Below, in pieces: positions 34,015-43,797 of a stretch of DNA of 64,000 nt; the stretch's first letter is position 1, and each line of letters starts with the position of its first letter. The position numbers and the translations under genes are program-made. The stretch comes from Clostridia bacterium (GTDB taxonomy: Bacteria; Bacillota; Clostridia; Oscillospirales; Acutalibacteraceae). Under the pieces are notes generated by a model. It saw nothing but the letters and a program-made list of their open reading frames with translations, was not told the DNA's origin and did no database searches. The stretch lies in the NCBI GenBank assembly GCA_017516315.1, contig JAFXDE010000046.1, forward strand, positions 42,868-106,867, in the 5' to 3' direction.

Positions 34015-35952
34015 TCAGTTATTTTCGTTGGAATTTTCAGTATCCGAATCGGTGCTTTCTTTTTCCGCTTCGGCCTCAGCTTTAATTTCTCCGTTCATAA
34101 GCTTAAGGAAGGTTTCACCGTCAACCTTTTCGTGTACGATAAGATACTCTGCCACATCAGTAAGCTTATCGAGGTTTCCTGCGATTATGCCGTGGCATCT
34201 GTCATAGGAATCGAGAATAATCTTTTTAACCTCTTCATCGATATCAGAAGCAATCTGCTCTGAATAGTTTCTGACATTGCTGTAATCCTTGCCGAGAAAT
34301 ACCTCATGATGAGATGAGCCGTACATAATAGGCCCGAGCTCGTCGCTCATACCGTAGCGTGTAACCATTCCTCTTGCGATTTCGGTAGCTCTCTCGATAT
34401 CGTTGGAGGCGCCGGTGGAAATATCACCGATAACCACCTTTTCGGCTACGCGTCCGCCGAGAAGAACTACAATATCATCAAGCATATCTGCTTTTGAACG
34501 GTAGCTTCTGTCCTCAGAAGGAAGGCTCATAGTAAAGCCGCCTGCCATACCTGTAGGTACGATAGAAATCTGATGAACAGGGTCCTGACCCGGTGTGAAA
34601 TAGGTAGCCAGAGCGTGGCCTGCTTCGTGGTAAGCCGTAAGTCTCTTCTCCTTATCACTCATCTTACGGGATTTCTTTTCAGTGCCGACTACACACTTAA
34701 TGGTAGCCTCCTCTATTTCCTGCATAGTGACAGCCTTTTTATTTCTTTTGGCAGCGAGAAGAGCAGCTTCATTAAGAAGGTTTTCGAGGTCAGCACCCGT
34801 AAAGCCGGCTGTAGACTGTGCGATAACCTTAAGGTCAACATCGGGAGCAAGAGGCTTATTTTTAGCGTGTACCTTAAGAATCTCTTCTCTACCCTTGACA
34901 TCGGGAGCGCCTACGGTAAGCTGACGGTCAAATCTGCCCGGTCTTAAAAGTGCAGGGTCAAGAATGTCGGGTCTGTTGGTTGCAGCTATTATGATAACAC
35001 CTTCATTAGCGCCGAAGCCATCCATTTCGATAAGGAGCTGATTAAGCGTCTGCTCTCTTTCATCGTGGCCGCCGCCCATACCTGCGCCGCGATGACGGCC
35101 GACAGCGTCAATTTCATCAATAAAGAGAATAGAGGGTGAATTTTTCTTCGCCTGGTCGAAAAGGTCTCTCACTCTGGAGACACAGACACCGACATACATT
35201 TCTACGAAATCAGAACCGGAAATCGAGAAGAAGGGTACTCCTGCCTCACCTGCCACTGCTCTGGCGAGAAGAGTTTTACCTGTACCCGGAGGGCCTACGA
35301 GAAGGACACCCTTGGGAATTCTTGCACCGAGCTGATTGAATTTTTCCGGAGTACGGAGAAATTCGACGATTTCTTCAAGCTCAGCCTTTTCTTCATCTGC
35401 GCCTGCAACGTCCTTAAAGGTTGTCTTTCGTTTTTCGTCCTTGCCGAGCTTAATTCTTGCCTTGCCGAAGGAAAGAGTTCGGTTATTCTCGTTCATTATG
35501 TTCTGTCCCATTTTACGGTAAAAATAGAGCATAAATGCTACTAACATAATGCTGAGAAGGAACATAGGCAGCATACTTGCCCACCAGGAGTTATTTGTAC
35601 CTCTGATGTAATCGTACTTGATAGGAGTATCAGAATTAAGATTATACTCGGTCACATATTCATGGACATCCTTAAGGAAAATATCCACATTCGGAACAGT
35701 ATAATTTACATACTCTTCGCTGTCCTTAAGAGAGTATTTGAGCGCACCGCTTGAAAGATTAAGTGCGAACTCATCTACTTCACCTGCCCGGAAAAGCTGA
35801 ACTATCTGATAGTACTGCGGTTTTTCACTTTTATTACCTTCACCCGTAAAATAAGCCAGAGAAATAACCAGAATAACGGGAATAATGATATAAAGCAGAT
35901 TTCCCCATTTCTGATTAATATTATTTACGGGCTTGTTGCTGTTATTTTCCAA
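34015..35952 (-). CDS. ftsH: ATP-dependent zinc metalloprotease FtsH
   Basis: A 645-residue membrane AAA+ protease. The N-terminus has two membrane segments (~17-35 and ~127-145) around an extracytoplasmic loop. Walker A GPPGTGKT near residue 222, the second region of homology ([20 protein letters not shown]) and the zinc motif HEAGH near 444 are present. The tail is acidic. The start is TTG at 35952, ten bases after AAGGAG; no upstream or nearby ATG exists. Last gene of the RNase J to ftsH operon, 14 bases after hpt, ending in a strong terminator. Confidence 0.96.
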   Translation of the reverse strand: MENNSNKPVNNINQKWGNLLYIIIPVILVISLAYFTGEGNKSEKPQYYQIVQLFRAGEVDEFALNLSSGALKYSLKDSEEYVNYTVPNVDIFLKDVHEYVTEYNLNSDTPIKYDYIRGTNNSWWASMLPMFLLSIMLVAFMLYFYRKMGQNIMNENNRTLSFGKARIKLGKDEKRKTTFKDVAGADEEKAELEEIVEFLRTPEKFNQLGARIPKGVLLVGPPGTGKTLLARAVAGEAGVPFFSISGSDFVEMYVGVCVSRVRDLFDQAKKNSPSILFIDEIDAVGRHRGAGMGGGHDEREQTLNQLLIEMDGFGANEGVIIIAATNRPDILDPALLRPGRFDRQLTVGAPDVKGREEILKVHAKNKPLAPDVDLKVIAQSTAGFTGADLENLLNEAALLAAKRNKKAVTMQEIEEATIKCVVGTEKKSRKMSDKEKRLTAYHEAGHALATYFTPGQDPVHQISIVPTGMAGGFTMSLPSEDRSYRSKADMLDDIVVLLGGRVAEKVVIGDISTGASNDIERATEIARGMVTRYGMSDELGPIMYGSSHHEVFLGKDYSNVRNYSEQIASDIDEEVKKIILDSYDRCHGIIAGNLDKLTDVAEYLIVHEKVDGETFLKLMNGEIKAEAEAEKESTDSDTENSNENN

Positions 35953-35966
35953 TATATAATCACTCC

Positions 35967-36515
35967 TTATTTTGTGTACACTTCCGGCTTAAGAATACCG
36001 ACAAAGGGTAAATTTCTGTAAAATTCGTTATAATCAAGACCGTAGCCTACAACAAAAGCATCGGGTACGGTTTTACCTGTATATTTGAGCTTAAGCTTAA
36101 CATTAGGATCTCTTCTCTCAGGCTTATCAAGAAGCGAGCAGCAGGCTACACTCTTCGGATTTCTTCCTTCAAGCACCATCATAAGCTTTTCAAGAGTTTT
36201 ACCGCTGTCAAAAATATCTTCAATTACGAGAATATCATAATCCGTGACATCGTAGGTTATGTCCTTAGTTATGTTTACTACGCCGGCTGTAGCTGTACTT
36301 GCACCGTAATAGCTTTTAGCGGACATAAAGTCGATTTTGCAGGGAATAGTAATTGACTTCATAAGGTCGGACATAAAGCAAACTGAACCTTTAAGAACGC
36401 AGATGAGAAGAAGGTTTTTATCCTTATAATCCTCGTTTATCTGCCCTGCAATTCTTTTTACTATATTCTGTATCTCTTCTTCGGAAAGAAGAATTTCCTG
36501 AATGTCGTTAAGCAT
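35967..36515 (-). CDS. hpt: Hypoxanthine phosphoribosyltransferase
   Basis: A 182-residue purine salvage enzyme (hypoxanthine/guanine + PRPP). The PRPP loop VIEDIFDSGKTL is near residue 100 and the C-terminal YNEFYRNLPFVGIL is typical. It sits between tilS (3-base gap) and ftsH, the classic Firmicutes order. Confidence 0.96.
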   Translation of the reverse strand: MLNDIQEILLSEEEIQNIVKRIAGQINEDYKDKNLLLICVLKGSVCFMSDLMKSITIPCKIDFMSAKSYYGASTATAGVVNITKDITYDVTDYDILVIEDIFDSGKTLEKLMMVLEGRNPKSVACCSLLDKPERRDPNVKLKLKYTGKTVPDAFVVGYGLDYNEFYRNLPFVGILKPEVYTK

Positions 36516-36518
36516 AGT

Positions 36519-37832
36519 TTATTCATCCTTTTTTATAACAAATATTTTTTTACAGTTTCCATCGGGTATATAAGCTGAATTTACACCTACACCTTCAACC
36601 CAGACAATATTTGCTCCGTCGCGGAGTATGGCTATTTTTTCTCTTTCACTGACAGGAATTTTCATTTCATTGAAAAGCTTTTTAAGACTTTTGCTGATTT
36701 TCCTGTTTCTGAAAGTAAACACGTCGCCTTCTTTTCTCGATGTGAGAATAAGATCTCCCTTAATCTTTTCACCGTCAAAGGCACCGTCAGCAGTGTAATA
36801 GGTTTCGCCCGATTCAATACGGTAAACTCCGTAAGGACTCTGTGCCGTACCGTATTCAAAGGCTGACATCCAGAAGCCGCCGCCTTTGGCTTCAGCACCC
36901 GTAAATAATAGTTTTCCGTCCTTCACGGCAGCATATACACCGGAAGAAACCTCGACCTTACCGCCCTTGCTTTCGATAATCGAATTCACAAGCTCAGTAT
37001 GTATATACAAAGGCTGCTTGGTCATTTTTTCATTCAGAAGAATGAGAACAGCCCTCTTCCTTACAGCCGGATGAGAGCTTAAAAGAAGCTCAGCATCGTA
37101 GCCGCCGTCGGTTTCCGCCTTACGGATTAAGTCATAAGCAGATTTTTCGATATAATCATTCTCTTCATTAAAAACAGCACAGGCACGGGAAATATTATCT
37201 ACAGCCGAGCTGTTAACCCTGCTGAATGAAGGAATAATATTATGTCTTATAAAATTACGGGTATAATCATCGGTAAGATTCGTGCTGTCGGTAATAAAGG
37301 GTATTTTCTCTTTGTTACAGTAGTCCTCGATTTCCTCGCGTGTACATTCAATAAGAGGTCTTATAATGTTTGGCTCCCTTTTGACGGGAATTCCGCATAA
37401 GCCCTTAAGTCCCGTGCCGCGCAGAAGATTATAAACCGTAGTTTCTACGCTGTCAGAAAGAGAATGAGCTACTGCTACAGCATCACATTCAGCCTTTTCG
37501 AAGCATTCGTAACGGACTCTTCTTCCGCACTCCTCGGTGCCGATACCCAGCTCAGAGGATAAAAACGGAATATCTACGGAATAAACGGTAAGGTCTATCC
37601 CCTTTTCACCGCAGTAATCTCTTACGAGCCTTTCGTCCCTGAGAGCTTCTTCGCCTCGGATATTATGATTTACATGTACAGCTTTTACGATTATACCGTA
37701 CTTATCCTTTAATGAACTTAAAATATGAAGCAGACACATCGAATCAGCGCCGCCCGAAACACCGACAGCTACAGATTCGACATCTTCAAGCAAACGATAT
37801 TTTTCAACCGTATCTATAACCTTACATATCAT
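36519..37832 (-). CDS. tilS: tRNA(Ile)-lysidine synthase
   Basis: A 437-residue PP-loop ligase that converts C34 of the CAU tRNA-Ile to lysidine so that it reads AUA. The PP-loop GVSGGADSMCLL is near residue 24, followed by VHVNHNIRGEEA and the C-terminal substrate-binding domains. Its start overlaps dnaB by 11 bases and its stop is three bases before hpt. Confidence 0.95.
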   Translation of the reverse strand: MICKVIDTVEKYRLLEDVESVAVGVSGGADSMCLLHILSSLKDKYGIIVKAVHVNHNIRGEEALRDERLVRDYCGEKGIDLTVYSVDIPFLSSELGIGTEECGRRVRYECFEKAECDAVAVAHSLSDSVETTVYNLLRGTGLKGLCGIPVKREPNIIRPLIECTREEIEDYCNKEKIPFITDSTNLTDDYTRNFIRHNIIPSFSRVNSSAVDNISRACAVFNEENDYIEKSAYDLIRKAETDGGYDAELLLSSHPAVRKRAVLILLNEKMTKQPLYIHTELVNSIIESKGGKVEVSSGVYAAVKDGKLLFTGAEAKGGGFWMSAFEYGTAQSPYGVYRIESGETYYTADGAFDGEKIKGDLILTSRKEGDVFTFRNRKISKSLKKLFNEMKIPVSEREKIAILRDGANIVWVEGVGVNSAYIPDGNCKKIFVIKKDE

Positions 37833-39213
37833 TTCTGATAGTCTCCAGATTCGAGAACAATGTGTAGTCGCCGTTCCAGGCTACCTTGACGGTAGTAGTA
37901 GGACCGTGACGGTTTTTAGCGATGATGAATTCAGCTTCATTTATGGCAGGTCTCTCCATTTCCGTAGGACCGTCATCCTTTTCTGTAGCATAATATTCAT
38001 CTCTGTAAAGCATTATAACTATATCTGCGTCCTGCTCGATAGAGCCCGATTCACGAAGGTCTGAGAGCTGAGGCTTATGTGATTTACCTCTGCCCTCGGT
38101 AGTACGGGCAAGCTGGGCGAGAACAACGACGGGTATATTAAGATCCTTAGCCATCAGCTTGAGATTTCGTGTAATTTCGGAAACCTCCTGCACACGGCTT
38201 TCTACTCTCGTACCGCTTTTCATAAGCTGAAGATAGTCTACAAAAACGGCATCAACATCACGGAGTCTTCTGATTCGTGATTTCATTTCCGAAACAGTCA
38301 TATTCGATGTATCGTCAAAATAAAGCTCACAGTTGCTTAAAAGTGCCGTAGCCGTAGCGAGCTTCGCCCACTCATCACCGGAAATGTTACCCGTTCTCAT
38401 CTTTGTGCTTTCTACTCTCGCCTCGGTAGAAAGAACTCTCTGAGCGAGCTGCTCCTTAGTCATTTCCAGGGAGAAGAAAAGCACCTTCTTTTTACCCATC
38501 ATTGCAGTATTTCTCGCAAGATTAAGCGCAAGGCTTGTTTTACCCATAGCAGGACGGGCACCAATTATAAGAAGGTCCGAGCGATTGAGACCCGTGATAG
38601 CCTTATCGAGATCCGTAAAGCCCGTAGTGTAGCCTTTATACTTATCTCTGTCGGCAGAGCTTAATTTCTGAAGCTTATCATAAACCTCATTGACGATTAT
38701 GTCACCGATTTTAGTAGGGCCCTTCGAGACTCTGCCCTGACGGATGTCGTAAATCTGCTGCTCTGCAGACTCAAGAAGAGTATCGGCAGGCTCCGTGGAA
38801 GATGAGGCTTCATCAATAATTCTTTTCGAAACATTGATAAGTGTACGGATATGATATTTTTCACGGATAATAACCGAATATTCCTCTACATTTTCCGTGG
38901 AGGGTACTATCTGAGTAAGCTGAAAAAGGTACTGCTTACCCCCCGCATCGTCATAAATTTTTTCCTGCTTAAGCTTCTCGAGAATAATAAGAGGATCGAT
39001 TTTTCCTCCGAGAGCGTCAATCTCCTGCATAATCGTAAAGATAGCCTTATGCTGCGGGAGATAAAAATAGTCGGGCTTTACGATGATAAGCACCTGTGTA
39101 ATACACGCAGGATCTATCAGAATCGAGCCGAGCACAGCCTGTTCGGCTTCAAGTGAATAAGGCATATTGATATCATCCATCGATGAATATGAACTGATAT
39201 GTTCCGTTGCCAT
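37822..39213 (-). CDS. dnaB: Replicative DNA helicase DnaB
   Basis: A 463-residue hexameric fork helicase. The N-terminal DnaB domain (PYSLEAEQAVLGSILID) and the RecA-like C-terminal ATPase with Walker A GARPAMGKTS near residue 212 and FVDYLQLMKSG near 315 are normal. GAGGTG with six-base spacing fixes the start at 39213; the GTG at 39222 is inside it. Lies between rplI and tilS. Confidence 0.97.
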   Translation of the reverse strand: MATEHISSYSSMDDINMPYSLEAEQAVLGSILIDPACITQVLIIVKPDYFYLPQHKAIFTIMQEIDALGGKIDPLIILEKLKQEKIYDDAGGKQYLFQLTQIVPSTENVEEYSVIIREKYHIRTLINVSKRIIDEASSSTEPADTLLESAEQQIYDIRQGRVSKGPTKIGDIIVNEVYDKLQKLSSADRDKYKGYTTGFTDLDKAITGLNRSDLLIIGARPAMGKTSLALNLARNTAMMGKKKVLFFSLEMTKEQLAQRVLSTEARVESTKMRTGNISGDEWAKLATATALLSNCELYFDDTSNMTVSEMKSRIRRLRDVDAVFVDYLQLMKSGTRVESRVQEVSEITRNLKLMAKDLNIPVVVLAQLARTTEGRGKSHKPQLSDLRESGSIEQDADIVIMLYRDEYYATEKDDGPTEMERPAINEAEFIIAKNRHGPTTTVKVAWNGDYTLFSNLETIRNDM

Positions 39214-39248
39214 TATTTTCACCTCTTTTGTTTTATTAATCCGTTATA

Positions 39249-39689
39249 TTATTCGCCTACCATTACGAAAAGCTTAGCCGAAATACCTGTGTAAAGCTTA
39301 ACCTCGAACTCATAAGTGCCGAACTGCTTGATATCGTCAACGATAATTTTTCTCTTGTCTACCTTAATACCGAAATCAGCTGCAAGCTTTTCAGCGATTT
39401 CCTTGCTTGTAACAGAGCCGAAAAGCTTACCGTTCTGGCCCGCCTTAGCGGTAATGCGGAGAGTTTTGCCGGAAATCTCTTCAGCGTTTTTCTGTGCAGC
39501 TGCTGTTTCCGTTGCGATTCTGTATTTTTCAGCCTGTTCACGGTTTTTAAGCTCAGACATATTCTGTGCGTTTGCCTCTACGGCAAGATTTTTCGGGAAA
39601 AGGAAATTTCTGGCATAACCGTCAGAAGCATTTACGAGCTGACCTTTTTTGCCTAAGCCTTTTACATCCTGTTTTAATACAACTTTCAT
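39249..39689 (-). CDS. rplI: 50S ribosomal protein L9
   Basis: A 146-residue L9 with the N-terminal VVLKQDVKGLGKKGQLVNAS segment, the long central helix and the C-terminal domain. It lies between the GdpP gene and dnaB in the standard Firmicutes order. Confidence 0.97.
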   Translation of the reverse strand: MKVVLKQDVKGLGKKGQLVNASDGYARNFLFPKNLAVEANAQNMSELKNREQAEKYRIATETAAAQKNAEEISGKTLRITAKAGQNGKLFGSVTSKEIAEKLAADFGIKVDKRKIIVDDIKQFGTYEFEVKLYTGISAKLFVMVGE

Positions 39690-39704
39690 TATATTTTACC
39701 TCCG

Positions 39705-41666
39705 TTATAAATTGTCATAATAATCATCTATTGCTTTTTTCAGTATCATTTCAGCATCTGTAAAGGAAATGTCACCGAGCTGACAGGCAGACATAGTCTG
39801 ATGTCCGCCGCCGCCGAGATTTTCCATAATCAGCTGAACATTTATTTCACCGTAGGAGCGAGCAGAAATGTTTATTCCTCCGCCCTGGGAGAAAACAACA
39901 AAGGAAGCCTTTATTCCCTCTATATTCAGCATTTCGTCAGCAGCCTGAGATGTAACAAGTCTGATTCCCTCGAACTCGTTCTCGACGAAGGAAACAGCAC
40001 AACTTCTGTATTCCTGAGCAAGGTCAATAATAGAATTTCTGTTTCTGAAAAGACCCATATCATTCGAAAAAAGCTTTTTACATTCTACGGTGTTAGCACC
40101 TCTCGAGCGAAGATAAGCTGCCGCCTCAAAGGTACGGACACCGGCTCTTAAAATAAAGTTTCTCGTATCGAGCATTATGCCGGAAAGAAGAGCCGTAGCC
40201 ACAAATCTGTTAATCGCAGGCTCATTATCCACATACTGAGCGATTTCCGCCACCATTTCCGAAGCAGATGAGGAGCCGGGCAGATGGTAAAACATTACCG
40301 TATCCTCCATATAACCGACAGATTTTCTATGGTGGTCGATAACCATTACTCTTTTCACCTTATCGATAATCTCAGGGCACTCGGTAAATGCCTTTTTGTG
40401 AGTATCGGTTACTATGAGAAGAGTGTTATCAGTAAGCTTTTCGTGAGCTTTGGAGGGAGAAATGAGCTTTTCCTCGCTGTCCACCTCTTTGAAAAGGTCT
40501 ACGAGAGGACCTGCAAGAGTATTTTTTTCGTTTATAATAATATGTGACGGTTTAGAAAAATGTTCAGCGATGCTGAGCATACCTACCGACGAGCCGAAGG
40601 AATCGAAATCAGAAAATCTGTGTCCCATAATCAGAACATTGTCGCTGTTCGAAATTATCTCAGCTATAGATTTAGCGATAAGTCTCGTTCTTACCTTGTT
40701 CCTTTTTTCGAAGCCTGCGGACACGCCTCCGTAAAATACATATTCTGTATCCTTTTTAATAGCCACCTGGTCGCCGCCACGGCTCTGAGCCATATCGAGA
40801 GCCTGACGGGCATATTTGTTGGACTCGATTATATCGTCACTTTTACCGACACCGACAGAAAGAGAAATATCTGTGCTTTTACCCTCATAGGTAAAGTTCC
40901 GTATGTCCTCGAGAATCGAAAACTTATCATCAATCATACGCTGAAGATTCTTCTCTTCCGCAAAAATCAGCATCCTCGCATTTGAAAACTTTCGGCACAG
41001 ACATCCGTAGGACGATGCCCAGTCGTCAATCATCTGCTCGGCGTAGCTGAAAATAGATGTACAGTCACTTTCCTTGAAGTTCTGATATACCTCATCGGCA
41101 TTATCGATAACGGTAAGTATTACCGACGGCTTAGAATCAAGATATTTCTTTTCTGTTTTCTTAAGCTCAGTCTGATTAAAGAAGTATATAAGATAAATCA
41201 GCTCTCCGTCGCCGATGTCGATTTCGTTGGTGAACACCGAGAAATAGTGTCCGTGAGAATAAACGGAGTAGCCGCGTCCTTCGAGCATATCGTCGATTCT
41301 GTCTTTTTTCAGAAGCTCCTGTATATGGGTATCTTTAGTTTCTTTTGTTATTTCAAAATCGCCAGAAAAGCTCGAATTAAACCATATAATCGTACCGTCT
41401 TTTTCGACAACGACACAAGGCACCGTCAGCTTGTCAAAGGCTTTGCCCGGACCGAAATTCAGTTCATCATAAACAGTGCTGATTTTGCTCAGCAGCTTTG
41501 CCTTTTTACTGCTGTGGTAGCTTATCTTGCCTACCATAAGCGTACAGACAGCAGCAAGTCCGATAATACCTACATTTCTGTTATAAAGAAGCGCCGTACC
41601 GAAAAAGGCGATTCCCATAAGGAAGGATATTATTGAAACATCATAGGCTTTCCATAGTTTTTTCAT
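39705..41666 (-). CDS. gdpP: Cyclic-di-AMP phosphodiesterase GdpP
   Basis: A 653-residue membrane phosphodiesterase that breaks down c-di-AMP. Two N-terminal membrane segments (~10-50) are followed by a PAS-like domain, a degenerate GGDEF domain (~170-300) and a DHH/DHHA1 module. DHH motifs are GHRFSDFDSFGSS, VTDTHK and IDHHRKS; DHHA1 ends in GGGGHQTMSACQ. All expected metal ligands appear present. It is five bases or so downstream of the RNase J gene. Confidence 0.95.
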   Translation of the reverse strand: MKKLWKAYDVSIISFLMGIAFFGTALLYNRNVGIIGLAAVCTLMVGKISYHSSKKAKLLSKISTVYDELNFGPGKAFDKLTVPCVVVEKDGTIIWFNSSFSGDFEITKETKDTHIQELLKKDRIDDMLEGRGYSVYSHGHYFSVFTNEIDIGDGELIYLIYFFNQTELKKTEKKYLDSKPSVILTVIDNADEVYQNFKESDCTSIFSYAEQMIDDWASSYGCLCRKFSNARMLIFAEEKNLQRMIDDKFSILEDIRNFTYEGKSTDISLSVGVGKSDDIIESNKYARQALDMAQSRGGDQVAIKKDTEYVFYGGVSAGFEKRNKVRTRLIAKSIAEIISNSDNVLIMGHRFSDFDSFGSSVGMLSIAEHFSKPSHIIINEKNTLAGPLVDLFKEVDSEEKLISPSKAHEKLTDNTLLIVTDTHKKAFTECPEIIDKVKRVMVIDHHRKSVGYMEDTVMFYHLPGSSSASEMVAEIAQYVDNEPAINRFVATALLSGIMLDTRNFILRAGVRTFEAAAYLRSRGANTVECKKLFSNDMGLFRNRNSIIDLAQEYRSCAVSFVENEFEGIRLVTSQAADEMLNIEGIKASFVVFSQGGGINISARSYGEINVQLIMENLGGGGHQTMSACQLGDISFTDAEMILKKAIDDYYDNL

Positions 41667-41670
41667 CTTT

Positions 41671-43566
41671 TTAAATCTCCATAAGAATCGGTAAAATCAT
41701 AGGACTTCTTTTAGTTCTCTCGTACATAAGCTTTGAGATATCGTCTCTGATTCTTCCCTTTACGGTGCCCCAATCTCTTATATTTTTATCATAGCAACGC
41801 ATAAGCGTTTCGTAAGCTGTGTTTTTAGCATCGATTATAAGCTCCTCGGCTTCTTTGACGAAAACGAAGCCTCTCGATACAACCTCGGGACCTGAAACAA
41901 GCTCCCCGGTTACACCGTCAAGAGTAGCTACAACGATAATAATACCGTCCTCAGCGAGATGCTTTCTGTCACGAAGTACAACAGAGCCTACATCTCCGAC
42001 ACCCGAGCCGTCTACAAATACCTTGCCTGCAGGCACATTGGAAACTGTTTTTATATAATCGTCACAAAGCTCGACCTGAGTTCCGTTATCGGCAAGAATG
42101 ATATTCTTTTTATCTATGCCGATAGAAACCGCCAGCTCAGCGTGCTTCTGTATATGCTTCTGCTCGCCGTGTACGGGAATAAAATATTTAGGCTTTACGA
42201 TGCTTAGCATAAGCTTAAGCTCCTCACGGCAGGCGTGACCGGAAACATGAACATCGTACATCTTTTCATAAACAACCTCAGCACCGAGCTTCATAAGCTC
42301 ATTTACTACCCTGCCTACGGTTTTTTCGTTACCCGGAATGGGGGTAGCGGAAATAATAACATAATCGTTAGGTCCTATAGCTACCTTTCTGTGATCGGAA
42401 AGAGCCATTCTGGTAAGTGCGGACATAGGCTCGCCCTGACTGCCTGTGGTAATAAGAACAACCTGGTCATCGGTGTAACGGTTAATCATATCGAGCTTTA
42501 TGAGTATTCCGTCAGGCACCTTAAGATATCCGAGCTCAGCGCTGATAGCAACAACATTTTCGAGGCTTCTGCCCGAAAGTGCGACCTTTCTGCCAAAGCG
42601 TTCAGCGACATTGATTATCTGCTGTACACGGTGAATATTAGACGCGAAGGTAGCGACTATAATTCTTCTCTTCTGTGCCTTTCGGAAAAGAAGCTCAAAG
42701 GAGTCGCCGACCTTTCTTTCGCTTTCGGTATAACCGGGTCTTTCGGCGTTGGTTGAGTCTGCCATCATACAGAGGACACCCTCTTTTCCAAGCTCTGAAA
42801 AACGCGAAATATCGATCATTCCGCCATCAATGGGTGTACTGTCGATTTTAAAGTCTCCCGTGTGTACTATCGTACCGCCCTCACATTTGATGGCGAAGCC
42901 GACAGCATCGGGAATAGAATGGTTAACGTGAATAAATTCTACGGTAAATCCGCCGAGAGTTACGCTGTCCCCGGCTTTGACCACATTAAGCTTAGCCGAG
43001 CCGTAAAGACCGTGTTCCTTAAGCTTGCATTCGATAAGGCCGTTGGTAAGTCTCGTACTGTATACAGGGATATTCACACTCTTTAAAAGATAGGCAAGAG
43101 AGCCGATATGGTCCTCGTGACCGTGGGTAATAAAAATGCCTCTTACCTTATCCGCGTTCTTTTCAATATATGAAAAATCAGGAATTACAAGGTCGATACC
43201 GGGCATATCCTCATCGGGAAATGCAAGCCCGCAGTCAACGAGAATAATATCGTTCTTATATTCGAAAAGTGTTATATTTTTACCTACCTCGTTAAGACCG
43301 CCGAGAAATGCAATCCTAACGGGAGATGCTTTTTTCTTTTTTTTGTTTGTATTTGTATTTTTTCGTCTGGAAGCTGTGTCGGTCTGAGTCTGAGACTTTT
43401 TCTTTTTAAAATTCATCTGCTTTGAGGATTTATTTTTCGCCGAAGCATTCTTAGGGTTATTCTGCTGCTTCTGTGCTTGCTTCTGAGACTGCTTGGCTGT
43501 CTGATTCTGCTTTGAATTCTGCTTGCTTTTCTGATTTGTATTCTGCTTCTGATTCTTTTCGCTCAT
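41671..43566 (-). CDS. rnj: Ribonuclease J
   Basis: A metallo-beta-lactamase/beta-CASP ribonuclease of 631 residues with the zinc motif THGHEDHIGSLAYL near residue 140 and IVHTGDFKID near 215. Unlike the core family, it begins with an ~80-residue tail rich in Q, N, K and S. The ATG at 43566 is preferred although the AAGGAG site is 13-14 bases away; a GTG at 43581 directly abuts the site. First gene of the operon running to ftsH. The intergenic stretch to 43797 holds only the divergent promoter region. Confidence 0.93.
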   Translation of the reverse strand: MSEKNQKQNTNQKSKQNSKQNQTAKQSQKQAQKQQNNPKNASAKNKSSKQMNFKKKKSQTQTDTASRRKNTNTNKKKKKASPVRIAFLGGLNEVGKNITLFEYKNDIILVDCGLAFPDEDMPGIDLVIPDFSYIEKNADKVRGIFITHGHEDHIGSLAYLLKSVNIPVYSTRLTNGLIECKLKEHGLYGSAKLNVVKAGDSVTLGGFTVEFIHVNHSIPDAVGFAIKCEGGTIVHTGDFKIDSTPIDGGMIDISRFSELGKEGVLCMMADSTNAERPGYTESERKVGDSFELLFRKAQKRRIIVATFASNIHRVQQIINVAERFGRKVALSGRSLENVVAISAELGYLKVPDGILIKLDMINRYTDDQVVLITTGSQGEPMSALTRMALSDHRKVAIGPNDYVIISATPIPGNEKTVGRVVNELMKLGAEVVYEKMYDVHVSGHACREELKLMLSIVKPKYFIPVHGEQKHIQKHAELAVSIGIDKKNIILADNGTQVELCDDYIKTVSNVPAGKVFVDGSGVGDVGSVVLRDRKHLAEDGIIIVVATLDGVTGELVSGPEVVSRGFVFVKEAEELIIDAKNTAYETLMRCYDKNIRDWGTVKGRIRDDISKLMYERTKRSPMILPILMEI

Positions 43567-43737
43567 TGAAATTAGATTCACTCCTTTTTGGTTTTGTTAA
43601 TATATATCCGATTACATTATTCATTTTTAGACGAAATCAACCCATATTAAGGCATTATTACATATAATACTATTATTTCTGTTTTATGTCAAGAATTATA
43701 CGATTTATTGTGGCGATATATTCGATAAATTTGTATC

Positions 43738-43767
43738 TTGACAAACGGTACATAAAAAAAGTAGAAT
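43738..43767 (+). promoter_or_regulatory. Promoter of the first glycerophosphotransferase gene
   Basis: TTGACA (43738-43743) and TAGAAT (43762-43767) with an 18-base spacer, 30 bases before the ATG at 43798. Confidence 0.65.
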
Positions 43768-43797
43768 AATATAAAGTCTCCGAAAGGAAGTTTTCAC

